DNA from: Tenebrio molitor
Lineage: Eukaryota; Arthropoda; Insecta; Coleoptera; Tenebrionidae
DNA: 64,000 nt
Assembly (NCBI RefSeq): GCF_963966145.1
Contig: NC_091049.1
Location: forward strand, 372,001 to 436,000
Direction: 5' to 3'
In this document: in pieces, positions 33,701 to 45,122 of the stretch
Layout of the letters: every line of letters begins with the position of its first letter
How positions within the stretch are numbered: position 1 is the stretch's first letter
The notes under the pieces: model-generated
The model's input: the letters and a program-made list of their open reading frames with translations, nothing else
What the model was told of the DNA's origin: nothing
Database searches by the model: none
Position numbers and translations under genes: made by a program

Positions 33701-34970
33701 TAAATGTTGATTTGAGCTTGACGGAAGCAATTCGAGCGATCGTCGATCGGTAGGAACCGATCGGAACAGTAAACGAAGATGTGGGAAACGATCCAGGAAG
33801 AATTCGATTTTTTTTTAACATGTTTCAGCCGGCAAGTGAGCTTTGATTGGACGGTTCTGATGCGTGAAAAACCGATCAATCCTAACGAATCGATGAATAA
33901 ATGATCGACTTGATGTAAACAAACCAACTTGTGTTTTATAAAAAGAATATTGACCGAAGGCTTTTGACACACCGCTTTATCAACATTATTTTTTAATGAA
34001 AGTGTAGAACGAAAGTGACATTATAAATAGATTGTTTCTTTTGATCCGGGTAATGTAAATATTATTTTTCCTACTACGTATCTAGAAAGTTTCATCTACT
34101 GCCCTAGCAACACACTTGTAATCGAAAGTGAATCCTATCTTGCGTGTGGTTGCTAGCTACGAAAGTAAAATACTTACGCGACTAGGAGATTCCTTACGGG
34201 ACGAGGAGAATTTATTTTATTTTGTGACAATTTCGATTGAGGTACCCAAATCATTAAATAGAAAACAGCAACACATTTTATAATAATATGTAGTTTAATT
34301 AGTCCAATTGAATACAACAAAGGAAAATTAATCTACTTATTCACATTTATTGTGATTTATGAATTGTTGGAAAGTTAGGTTATATCGCTCACCCGACTTG
34401 ACAGGCGACAATGAGCCTAACATAATTCCAGCGGCTCTTTCAATTCCGTCACATTCCATATTTTGCGGGAAGACTTGTTGCATAAATACCAATAACCGCA
34501 AACTATCAAACTAACATTACTACGAATTACACGCACTTACACAATTCACGCCGTTTGAAGACGAAAAATAAAATGTTTGTAAAAGCTGTTGCTATGGTTT
34601 TTACTTCCAAGATCCAAGGATGGTCGCGATACGGCACGATTTTTGCTATTTTTTTTTTAACATTATAAAATGTTGGTGCTTCGTAGTAGGAAAAATTTAA
34701 TACAATACACGATGCGTAAGTTTCTTCTTTCACCGCGGAGGTTTCACGGCCCTCGGCTGTCGCCTCGGGTCTTGAACTACCTCCTTGGCAAAAAAAGTTC
34801 ACTTACGCATCTGGTAATGTAAATAACTAATACAGTATGCCTAAAAAAAAAATTTCATCAATGTCGTCATTACGGTAAATAGTAGCAAATATATTGTGTT
34901 GAAAAATTAATAAAATTCATCAGTTACTTGGGTTCTAAATGACTATAAAAAGGACCTGAACAGTATTGAG

Positions 34971-35246
34971 AAATTAAGTATCTTTCTAAAGAAGACTTTA
35001 AAGAAGAATCAATTGAATTAACATAATTAGAACATTTCCAAAATGGAGTTGTTATTAATAAAAAAATAAATTTTGGTATGAAAAGACAGTTCTTGATTAA
35101 AGTATAAGCCACGTGTCTGCTAAGAAGTTCACCTTTGTTTAAAAGATTTTCAACTGTAATTATAGTTTTTTCGACAGTGTTTTTGAAACCTTGGTCAAAT
35201 ATTCCTCCGTACAAATTTTAATAATTGGTGCGAAATTTTGAAATTG
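34971..35246 (-). pseudogene. Fragment of RT element, copy 3
   Basis: An internal piece of the RT thumb region, matching copy 2 (21187-23523) at roughly 90% or more by eye, including FDQGFKNTVEKTIITVENLL and SNYVNSIDSSLKS. A deletion of about 39 bp near 35204 removes the LSLLGSP segment. Both ends break off in unrelated sequence. It shows that the copy-2 subfamily has been mobile in this region, while copy 1 (10580-13627) is a more distant subfamily. Confidence 0.85.
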
Positions 35247-37110
35247 AAAGTGAGTCTCTATCCATGGTTACCAGTGGGTGAGGGTTTCACTTTCGCGCAT
35301 TCTCTTTCGTTCACGCATAATTGAAATTCGATGTTATAAAAAAGAATGTGTATATTGAAAATAATAACCAATAATAACTATAACAATTCAAATATCAATG
35401 CAAATATCGTTTCTTGAAAAAGTTGCAGTTTTTTTCGGCTGATAGTTTCTCCATTTTGTTTTCAAAAAGGAGGTGAGACTGCTCAATCTGTACCAATTAT
35501 TAGAGTAGTATATAAAATGTTACTTCTAGGCCAAGGGATAGAATAAAATGATGCAAAAAAATACTTACTGATCTCACTACGATTTTTCGTTTAAAAAAGT
35601 GCTACTTTCATTACGATTTTTCGTTTAAAAAAGTGGTACATACTTTCATTACGATAAGCAAAAAAAATATATTTACGATCATCAATGTCACAAGATCGCC
35701 TGGTTGAACTAGCCATGAATTGAATATGAAATGTTAACCAAAATTGATATTATTAAAGATTTTGCTGAAGCGAAGGCTCGCAAATTAATTTTTTTCAATG
35801 TAGAAAAATAATAATTATATGGAATATAATTATTTACAGTTAGTATTTAGATTTTGTCCAAATAAAATTGCACTTTAAAATTTATTAGTACTTTTTTAAA
35901 TCAGATCATATTCTCTAGTGTCGGTAAGGGGGGCCGCCAAAATAGTTACTTGCCCGTCCTAAATATTTTTCTTCCGCCGGCCCTGCGAATAACGCATTTT
36001 GCCTTTTGAGCGTTTTTATTAAACAGAAGACGATCGATGGTGGAGCGTTTGTATACTCAATTTCATATAAATGTGCATCTAAGCAAGCCATGAAAATCTG
36101 ATTTTCTGTTGGTAGTAAAGCTAAAGCTAGTGACTTTAACTTTCAAAGTTGCTTGCTCTGCGCAAACCCGATTTGACTAATTTTTTAGTTTTTGTCCATT
36201 TTAACATTGCTGATTTCAAAAGCAATGTTACGTCTTTTTACTGATTAAATTAAAGTAATTTTTATTTGTTTTTGTCTTTGTATTTTTACCAAGTAAAGAT
36301 TTATTGGACATGACCTTCATAAATGTGACTTTTGTAATGTAACTAAATTAAAGGTGCTTTTACAAATGCACAGCTCACTTGATGAACATTTATATGAAAT
36401 CAATTATATGGTCTATAAACATCCCTCAAAAAATACGCTGAAACATCGGCTTACTCTTTTAAAAAAACGAATTTACTATGAAAAATATTTTTTTTTCTGT
36501 TATAGAAATTGTTCTTATTCTGATTAACCAAACGTGTAAATTTTTAGCTAATTTTTTAGTTTGCATATCTAATTGAATACTAGACATAATATTATCGCAA
36601 CCTTATTCACATCCTAAATATTACGATTTTACATTGTCTAAAAAAATTATTATTACACCAAAGTAAGGATGCGGACGTAAAATTAGTTTTTTATAATTTG
36701 CTTTTGTAACACAACTACTTACCAAAAATAGAAGAAAATGTAGGTTAATTTAAAAAAGAAAAAAAAGAATGATTTTGGAATTGTAAGTTTATTTAGAACT
36801 GTGTAAAGTATAGGAATCCTTTAAAGCCCGTAGGGTAAAATAAAGTAAAGTAGTATTATTATTATTATTACTTACCAAAATCATTTTTTTTATTTTGTGA
36901 TATAAAATCGTTACACTTTTTATATTTTGTAAATAATGAAGTTTAAATTGGGTCAGTTTATAGACATAGATGTAAATAGAACGCAAATAGCGCCATCTGG
37001 AGCAGGATAAACGTATCGCATATTGCAGTGCGCTACGCACGCGACGGTGTTTCGGTCGATAATACAGCTTGGATTTTAACATAATTGACACCGACAGACA
37101 CCATTGACAG
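35247..37110. other. AT-rich non-coding stretch
   Basis: No coding region supported. It contains a duplicated 35-bp block near 35578 and 35615 (TTACGATTTTTCGTTTAAAA) and a short ATT microsatellite at about 36853-36870. The frame at 36789-37091 (-) has no recognisable domain. Confidence 0.5.
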
Positions 37111-37210
37111 TTGACACATTAGGTGTTCTGTGGTTGACACATTAGGTGTTCTATGGTTGACACATTAGGTGTTCTGTGGTTGACACATTAGGTGTTCTGT
37201 GGTTGACACA
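37111..37210. repeat. 23-bp minisatellite, 4.3 copies
   Basis: The unit TTGACACATTAGGTGTTCTG plus TGG is repeated four times head to tail, followed by a partial fifth (TTGACACA). One unit carries a single G-to-A change. No spacers, so it is not a CRISPR array. Confidence 0.95.
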
Positions 37211-37500
37211 GTGTCTGATGAGATCATTGAGTTTGATAGACAGCTTATGTGTCTGAGCCTGTGTATTTCTGATCATAGTTTCTGATTTTCTGCCACTTGA
37301 AGCCTGTTCCCCAGGCTGTTTCCTGCCTCGAGTTTCTGCTTTATTTTTCTGCGGCTCTTGGCACCTCGTTTCTTAGCCTTTCCTCATTCCTGCATCCTGT
37401 TGTGTAGTGTAGGTATAGAGCAGAGTTACCATGGCCATGGCCCAGCAGGAAGAGCGTAAGAGCATAGAAACCAACCCACTTAAAGTGCATAAACTCCTAA

Positions 37501-37932
37501 ATGTCTTTTGCACTTATTCATGTAAATTGTCCGCGCGACAATTATGAAAACCCAGCGGAGGTTATAGGCAGCCAACAGGCTGCGTTCTCCACCTTTAGAA
37601 GCCTTTGCCCTCCTGCAGCAAAAGTGGCAAGCGTAGTTGGAATACGAAAGAAAGGACGACGGTATAAATGTGCGTGGAAAGTACCATATATTAGGGGAGA
37701 CAACAATCAAATCGGATCCGAACAATTGGTCCGCGACATAATGAATTCGAAACCTCAGAACACAGAAATCGTAAGAAAAGACAAACACATCTATCTTCCC
37801 GCCATCGAAATGGATTACTCAATTACTTTCGATTGCATTATCTCACCGCATGCTGGTAAACTAATTAAAAAAGATGATCCTGTGGAAAAAATTAAGGTTG
37901 AGTTAATTAATTTAAAGGTGGAGGTAGAATAA
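37501..37932 (+). CDS. Unrecognised 143-aa ORF
   Basis: Opens MSFALIHVNCPRDNYENPAE and ends LKVEVE; I do not recognise it. It has a basic stretch (IRKKGRRYKCAWK, about residues 48-60) and a hydrophilic C terminus, with no signal peptide or membrane segment. A second short frame starts at 37430 in excellent context (ACCATGG), reads MAMAQQEERKSIETNPLKVH and stops at 37544-37546, overlapping the main frame by 46 nt; together they look like one frame broken by a shift, or an upstream ORF. Its composition is more balanced than the surroundings, and the CT-rich leader (37260-37420) resembles a retroelement or viral leader, but no evidence proves this. An AATAAA follows at 38054. Confidence 0.4.
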   Translation: MSFALIHVNCPRDNYENPAEVIGSQQAAFSTFRSLCPPAAKVASVVGIRKKGRRYKCAWKVPYIRGDNNQIGSEQLVRDIMNSKPQNTEIVRKDKHIYLPAIEMDYSITFDCIISPHAGKLIKKDDPVEKIKVELINLKVEVE

Positions 37933-38400
37933 TTGTTTATTTTTATTTAGTAACGTTTGGTATTATGTACCTATAAAAAAACATAAAAACAACATAGTTA
38001 GGTATTTCTTTTGTTTTAGGTGTGCTATGATTATAAAGTTCTTTTTGATTAAATAAAGGTATCATAATAAACTACTTGATTGTTTTATTAAAATATTCGC
38101 ATTTCTGCTAAAAACTAAGATAATTGTGATAGCATAATATCATTATTATAACTAAATACGGTATTTTGCATAGATAACATAGTAAACATAGTACGCAAAC
38201 TCCCGTATTTTTTTTTGGCCAGACGCCATCTATTGGCTTGTGGCAGGTGCAAAATAAGTCACAGCCAACTTGATACCCTAAGTTTTTCTTTACTGTTCAT
38301 TTCAAATAATGTATTTATTAAACTAAAACGCCAGATTTATTTTGTAGTTTTTATTTTTAATCTTTTTCTATACATTTCCATCGCATTTTTATAAATTTTA

Positions 38401-38895
38401 TTATGAATTTTCAGAATATTTACTGGTAATTTGGGATATGACATTTTCACAGTCTAAATGTTTCAATGTTTTTTGTATCCAGCCTGATACGTAACCAATA
38501 ACACTTTTATGCAAATCTTTTTCAAGTTCAAACGGTGGTAATTTTGAAATTTGTTTATAAATGAGATATGTTTTCAATGAATTGTCAATATTTTCTGCAG
38601 AATAATTATTTTTTCGTTGGTTGTTAATGAAACCTCTAATGTTAAATAGATCTGGAATTTTTGTTGCTTCAGAGTTTCGCCCTATTGAATTTTCTCTACC
38701 AAAGTCGCGAATAAGAAGTGATTTAAAACTATCTCGAAATTGTAGAGCTGTTGGATTTACATTACGACTTCTTTGATTCCTAATTTTACCAAAATAATTT
38801 TCTATAACATCTTGATTTAACGATCGTGGCAAGAAAAATTTACATTGTCCACTTCCAACTAAACTATAACTATAGAAATAAATATGAAAAAACAT
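38401..38895 (-). pseudogene. P-element-like transposase, C-terminal fragment
   Basis: Reads SLNQDVIENYFGKIRNQ, then NPTALQFRDSFKSLL, and later GYVSGWIQKTL. This is the C-terminal signature of P-element/THAP9-type transposases (LNQD-ENFFG-IR...NPT..QF). The N-terminal THAP finger and most of the catalytic domain are missing on this strand upstream, so it is a truncated copy. The first residues (MFFHIYFYSYSL) are probably not part of the protein. Confidence 0.8.
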
Positions 38896-39029
38896 GTAAA
38901 CAATGTAAAAAAGCAGTTAATTCGTTCTCGAAGAACATTTGATACCTTTTTTAAACAACAACAATCAACAATTGCTATTGCAACAAGATAACCGCCAGAA
39001 CGGAAACACGTCAGTAGAAAGTCGATGAG

Positions 39030-39290
39030 GTCGTTCGAAGCTCAAAATGTCGATTTATTAGAGTAGCCCTCCTGTTCCCCGATCATGAACCCAATTAAAA
39101 ACCTTTGAAACATCTTGCTCCGTCGACTGTATCAAGATAACAAACACTACGAAACTATAAATGAACTCAAAATTGCTGTAGATGTTTGGACCAATTTAGA
39201 GCCTGAATCACATAACAATTTGGTAGACAGCGTGAACTCTAGAATCTTTGAGCTAATTAGAAAAAATGTGGGGCCAACCCACTATTACTT
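39030..39290 (+). pseudogene. Tc1-like transposase, C-terminal fragment
   Basis: Conceptual translation gives DLLE(stop)PSCSPIMNPIKNL(stop), matching the LEWP.YSPDLNPIENLW block that contains the third catalytic acidic residue of Tc1 elements. It is followed by LRRLYQDNKHYETINELKIA and ending GPTHY. Two in-frame stops mark it as dead. Its 3' end abuts the LINE fragment at 39289. Confidence 0.75.
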
Positions 39291-40071
39291 AAAAGAACGT
39301 TTTGTAAAAAAAATTTAAATCGATATCCGAGAGAAAAGTGAAATTGGGCGGGCCAGGGACGGCGGGGATCCGATCCCGTGATTCTTTCGTGAAAACTTTA
39401 GAAAAAACATCGGCAAAAATGTCGGCGACAACATCGCTGTTGTCTGTCACGGAGCCAGTAATATCTCTGACCTGTGGAGTTCCCACTGGACCCGACAGTT
39501 GAGTGCGAATGTGCTTGTGAAAGTGTTTGGTATCTCTGGAATTAGCAATACTCATATCTAGTTCTAGCCTCCTTAATAGTGGTGGAAAGTTTATTAGAGA
39601 AAGCTCTATGGGTCTTATAATCAGCTTCAGCCCCAGTCCGCCTGAAGGTACGCCACAACGATCGTTTTTTCCTAATCAACTTTAGAATCTTGGAGTCGAT
39701 CCAAGGCTTCTTTGATGATCTTTTAAAAGTTACTCTAGTAGTGTACTGCGCAATCGTGTCTTGCAAAGTGGTTTTGAAAACTTTCCAGTTATGGGTCATA
39801 GAAGTATTAGAAAGTAATGATTTCCAGTCAACAACTGATAGATGCTGATTTACCGTAGCCCATTCTACCACTGTTCTCTCAAATGAAACAGTCTTCAATC
39901 TGGGACAAGAATAGATTTACAGTAAATCCAAGAGCTGATGGGCAAACATTTGACAAAATGATACGACGCGCAGGGTTTATTAACCGACGTACCCCAACGA
40001 CCTTGTCATTGACGGTGATGGATGAGTGGTTTGAGACCACGTCATCAACCAAAGACTTACTACTTAAATAG
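39289..40071 (-). pseudogene. Jockey-type LINE ORF2 fragment
   Basis: Two overlapping frames on the minus strand (39542-39898, then 39289-39555) together give the spacer between endonuclease and RT of a non-LTR element: WKVFKTTLQDTIAQYT, KPWIDSKILKLIRKKRSLWR, then FADVFSKVFT. Upstream (39900-40071) VVSNHSSITV resembles the end of an apurinic endonuclease domain. At least one frameshift is present, and the RT core is missing. Confidence 0.7.
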
Positions 40072-40139
40072 ATGCAAATTCGTTCGTTAGAGATTCTCGA
40101 TGCAAATAAAACGTTCTTAGAAGATACTATACTACCTAT

Positions 40140-40390
40140 AGCTCTCGCATAGGTCCGTCGGTAGCATTACAAACTACCGCCTGCTCTTTACCAGGGAAAA
40201 TTGTTGGCGGGTCGCTCGCCATCTTGCAATATGAATTTATATTAGCGCTCCAACCCGGGGGCGAATCCCGGAGCACAAAAGGTAAATTTGAGGCGAATAC
40301 TGCGAAAGGACGCAGTCATTCGCCTCCCGGCCTGCCGTTAAAAGAAACTTATCTCCGGTGAACAAAAACTCGGGCGATAATACCAACAAG
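40140..40390 (+). repeat. Possible SINE-like fragment
   Basis: GC-rich island containing GGGGGCGAATCCCGGAGCAC (about 40256-40276), which resembles a tRNA B box and acceptor end, followed by a stem (AGGCGAATACTGCG ... CGCAGTCATTCGCCTC). It may be a tRNA-derived retroposon head. A proper cloverleaf could not be folded, so it is not called a tRNA. Confidence 0.3.
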
Positions 40391-40581
40391 TAAACGCCAC
40401 CAATGTCATGAATCAATTAACTGCTGCAAATCAGAATTGCACCAATTTGGGTGTTTCTTATGAGACTCACGAGGAATCGACGATATGCGAAGTTAGATGT
40501 AAATATACTTGCGTAAATCATAGTATGAGCGCTAAAAACGGAGAGCACGAAGAACACGTCTGTGCACCATACTCACTACTA

Positions 40582-40908
40582 CAGGGTTATTCTAAATGAT
40601 TGTAGTCGAAGTAGGCCATGCCCATGTTATTACATTTTTGCCGCTTTCATGTGAACTGTCAGTTTTGTCGCTGTCACTGTCATTTTTCAGGTGAAAAGTG
40701 CGGTGATGGGATTTTTATTTATTTCTGTTAAATTAACGATTGAATCCAGATATATTGAGTTGTTTTGCACTCAATTTAACTCCCATGTGTGAACGGTGTG
40801 TACTCACTATTCACATCATTTGGATGTTTTTTTATGTGGAGCGGCAACCATAAATTTTACATTCAGTTTTCACGCCTACTTCGACTACAATCATTTAGAA
40901 TAACCCTG
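40582..40908. mobile_element. MITE family C copy 1 (CAGGGTTATTC termini, TA target)
   Basis: Inverted termini of about 33 bp (CAGGGTTATTCTAAATGATT and its inverse ending AATAACCCTG), bordered by TA on the left and TA on the right, as in Tc1/mariner-type elements. Non-coding, 327 bp. A near-full second copy is at 59767-60095. Confidence 0.85.
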
Positions 40909-40913
40909 TATAA

Positions 40914-41402
40914 GGCATTCACGATCTTTTTGGGACCGAATTGGCTTTGACCATCTACCAAGGAGCCATCTACTGATTTTGTTGGCAGTACCTCGGTGAT
41001 AACTAAATTCCCTAAAGGAAATTGACACTTTTTGTGTTAGGTCAGGTTGTTTTCAGTTTAGGGTTATATTTTCTGAATAGTACATTGTTGCCGGATCTCT
41101 TATGATGATCTGTTATGTTTAAATTAAATTAAATCGTTTAATAGAAATTTTTTATTGTATAAAATTATTTTGGCAATTTTGACTGTTCCTTGGACGGAAA
41201 TTTAAATTATTTTTACATACTTAATAAATCATTTTAGTTTCTTACGAATATTAAAATAATAAATCTGGCAATCCGGTGGCAAGAAAATGTCGAACAGACA
41301 CTGACAGAAAAAAAAAATGCATCCGTTGCATCACTGAGTCAGTTAGTCCAACATGAAAAGAAAAAATCTTAGCCAACTCGGTCCCAAAAAGATCGTGAAT
41401 GC
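40914..41402. mobile_element. MITE-like element, inverted 31-bp ends
   Basis: GCATTCACGATCTTTTTGGG at the left is mirrored by CCCAAAAAGATCGTGAATGC at the right. It directly follows MITE C copy 1, with only 5 bp between. Non-coding. Confidence 0.8.
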
Positions 41403-41613
41403 GTAATACTCTACTGTATTAATTAATTTATCGTCGTTACAGAGCTTTGTTTATTTTGTATTTTATTTTTTTCCATAACAACGGATTTTTCCAAACATCT
41501 GATTTGTTTATTTTATTTTTATTTTATTTGGAATTTTGAATACAAAGTTACAGACTCATTTTCTAAGGAGTTATGTCAGGTTTCGAACAAAACCAAATAA
41601 GCACTGGAGAATA

Positions 41614-41670
41614 AAGCTGCTTTTGTTCACTTGAATTGCACTTAAGTGCAATTCGCGTGAACAAAAGCTT
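41614..41670. repeat. Short near-perfect palindrome
   Basis: AAGCTGCTTTTGTTCACTTG and its inverse, centred on GCACTTAAGTGC. It resembles the other foldbacks but is shorter. Confidence 0.7.
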
Positions 41671-42364
41671 TGCCTTCCTTTCTCGTAGTGTAAATAACTA
41701 TTGTTTTGATTTAGGCCACAAATGTGAGGGAAAATACTTACGTACAAAATTAATTTTTTCGACGAACTTTACCGATTTAGTTCCACCAATGTAAAGAATT
41801 TTTTTGACGGATACTGTAAATCCTACAGACCTCATTAAATTGTTGATTTTGAATAGTGTACGTGACGAGGTAAGTATTTGCTGAAAAGGAACACTAAACA
41901 AATGTATCTCTCGATTTCGGACGAGAAGTAATTCACAATGGATACAAAGAACACACATCCTGGTTACCTGGAAATGAACCTGTAGGCGAGAGTAATGGGA
42001 AGCATATCGTCAACAAGAATTTAAATTCTGCGAAATAGTTTACATCTCCTGAGGAAATGAAGTGATAACTTCTCTTCTTGGACGAAAGAGAACACCTTAC
42101 TTACCATCGCGTGTGGGATTTTAACGGAGCATCCCTACCACTATCATCACAACTTTCCATTTCCTGGTACAATTCATTTTCAAATCGATAAAATAATACA
42201 ACCTTGAACTTAACGAGTTTTCAATCAATTTCTTATACACTTTTTCATAAAAATTTAGTCATCCACAAAAATTAATTAAATTATGATTGATGAGTTACAA
42301 TTTTAAAAAATAAAAGTAGACAAGAAAATTGCAACAACATTAATTTTTAATGTTTATTCGAATA

Positions 42365-42703
42365 TACAGGTTATTCCGGAGAGACATCCGATGACAATTT
42401 CGTTATATGCAACCCAAAATACAAGAAACACCTAGAACTTGATATTTTGTTTAATTCGAAATAAGTTAGCAATCCAAGTAACTTGACGAATAAGATTAAT
42501 CATGACACTTTCTCTTTATTGAGGTTATGAACAAAAATTAATACATATAAACGTGAAAACTGACATGACAGACAATAAGGGCCAGCAATCGTTGATTTAA
42601 GTATTACTTTTTATAAATTTAGGAAGCTAGAAACAATTGGAAATTGTAGTTTCGGTTGCATATAACGAAATTTTCATCGGAAGTCTCTCGTGACTAACCC
42701 TAT
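42365..42703. mobile_element. MITE with about 50-bp inverted termini
   Basis: The left end TACAGGTTATTCCGGAGAGA continues through ATTTCGTTATATGCAACC. The right end carries GGTTGCATATAACGAAAT and finishes CTAACCCTATA. 339 bp, no coding frame. Confidence 0.75.
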
Positions 42704-45060
42704 ATGCATAAAAATCGTCCAAGCAACAACAGATGCAGAAAAATATACTTAAATAGTTATTTATTTAACGAATTCGTGGACCTTTAAAACTCTCGTTTCA
42801 CTCGAGTTTTAAACTGGTCCACTCATGCCAAAAAAAGCCCAAATTACACAAGAACGAGTTGAATACGTTTTTTTGTTCGACGAGCCCCTTAAAGGCTCCA
42901 AATCGCTAAAAATCTTTAAAATTAGCTTGACGTTTCGTTTTGACAAGTTGTCAAATTTATCAAAATCCGTTCACGCAGGAGAAAATTCTCAAATTCTGAC
43001 AGTGTCGAACAAAAAACACATTTTATTTCGTCGTATCACCAGGAAATTTTTGACGTATTATATTTATTACACATTTTTAACAGTTTTTTAGTTGTATCTG
43101 TACATACCTACATACCTGAGTTGAAGAGTGTAGTGCAGCATATTTAGAAATTTGATCAAAAGCACCTCGACTGACCGTCACCACCTCTGCATACAGCACC
43201 TCCGCGCTTATGTTGATGCTTTTTCGATCCTAAATGTTCTTTAATCAAATAGGTACTTCTCTATGTGTCACTATTGTCAGTTTTAGCAAAAATCAAATTT
43301 CCAAATTTAATTGATGAATAAAAAACAGTTGTGTAGTTATTAGTGATAAAGCACGAAAATTAAAAGATTTCGGTGTTGAAATGATGTGATTCTGTTCTTT
43401 TCTGTTCTCCTGTCGCTCTATATTTTCAGTTCAAAAATGTTTTGTGGATCATGTGGAATAGCACAGCTTTTAGACGAATTGAAATACATGTTCGGCGTAA
43501 ATAAAATATTCGTTGAAGATGAGCGTGCCCAAGACCGAACTGTGGAAGGTTTGGCAAAGACGCTGAATACATTTGTTCAAATTTAAATTCCGAAACCTAT
43601 TAACAAGCGAGGGTGACGTTGAGACTGTAAATGCAGGAGGAGGACGTGTAGATCCGAAGTTGTCTAGAATCTGAATCCCCTCTTTTCAGTTCATTCAACA
43701 GGACGTGATTTATATTCAGCGTGATGCAAAGGACTGAATTTCAACAGCAATGACAAAAACTGCATCCTTATTCACACCAGATTTGGAGAAGATAAATATT
43801 TTTTATCGATACGAGCTGAGGTGGAGAAAAATTTTGATAATTCGTTTGAAAGCCACTGGACGATAAAGATTTGTGTCGTGTTTCATTTCGATAAAAAGAT
43901 TCAACAAGAAACTCGTAAATTAGTAATTTTGTTTTTGAAAAATGTGTGATATACTCGTAGTTAGGCAACCAACAATCCAGAAGTCGTTGGCACTTTGTTT
44001 TGTATCTAATATCTATTCTCTTTGATTGTGACCACAACCAAAAACATAGTAGGCGCTGTTTAGCTGTGTGCTGCATACGTTTTACACTAAATATTTGTGT
44101 GGTGTGAACATGATGTGAAAATGTCAGAATTGTCAAAACTTGACCGTGGTAGTAAAGCAATTATTTTAATGTATTTATCAATATTAATAACGGAAATCAA
44201 TATTTGAAGTAGGAGAAACTAAAAACGTCTGTCTGATTCTGTGATCACGTCTGTACAGGTACAGATTATTTAACGTAAAAACTTCGAAATCACCTCATAC
44301 ATTCTCGATATTAATGAAGAACTTTCAATTAGCATTTTCAGATAAAAACTAATCAGACAGAAAGTTGAAAAAAATGATTTACAGAGGATGAAAAGGCAGA
44401 AGATATCAAACTACAACACTTACTAGCCAAGCCAAAATGTACAACAAAAAAGCACAAACAGAGTTAACTTTATTGGTGATGTTCGTCTTTGTGGGTTGTT
44501 TTCCCGTTGGCTTCAATAAATGTCTCGAAACAAGTCAATATTAACCCTTTGGTCCCAACTTTGGGAAGACGACGTGGCATTTTCTTTTTGAATTCTAAAA
44601 TTTTGTACCAAAACTCAATTTTATAGATATGCGCACAGTGTACGTCGAAAAACGTTTGCGCAAGTCGTTCTCCGTTCTGTCTTCTGTGAGCGTGACGTCT
44701 CTGTCAAAATGGCGCCTCCGAGAGTTGCCAACTGCGACTGGATTTGGTGTTATCTAAAATTCCCTATCCATAACCTAGCAACTGAAAAGTTACTAGGGAG
44801 TGGTCACAATCAAAATGAATAGATTATAGTTGATCTAATTCGAAATTCGTCGACATAATACACCTCTACTGGAAATAATCAAACGTAAATAAAAGTGTTG
44901 TTTGGATGACGCGTTTAACGCAAATCGTGAACTAAATAAAACCATGACACGGTATCAAAAGTATATTTATTTATAATAAGTCATCATCAAGTACAAAAAA
45001 TAACACCCGAAAGACGCACACAAATATGTTAACCTATCGAGTTAATCTCGATCTACCTAT
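42704..45060. other. Stretch without a supported gene
   Basis: A short palindrome at 42773-42825 (ACTCTCGTTTCACTCGAGTT region). A 49-codon frame at 43438 (MFCGSCGIAQLL...) and a minus-strand frame at about 44465-44593 (KMPRRLPKVGTKGL...) look protein-like, but neither has a domain I recognise. Confidence 0.4.
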
Positions 45061-45122
45061 CTAATAATAAGTATAATAAATTAATAAACCAGCCTTACAC
45101 AGTAACAGAGATGTACAAGCAC

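Noticed and set aside
33190..33730. Cysteine-rich and arginine-rich ORFs on both strands
   Set aside because: They overlap each other in a CpG island, where long open frames arise from composition; no domain or splice pattern supports them.
37111..37210. Tandem repeats resembling a CRISPR array
   Set aside because: The units are contiguous, 23 bp long, with no spacers; it is a minisatellite in an animal genome.
40256..40290. tRNA gene suggested by a B-box-like sequence
   Set aside because: No A box at the right distance and no cloverleaf; kept only as a possible SINE remnant.
42825..43091. ORF starting MPKKAQITQERVEY, similar to PKKARVLTKEQVEK in the recombinase
   Set aside because: Similarity ends after about 14 residues and no catalytic motif follows; likely chance.
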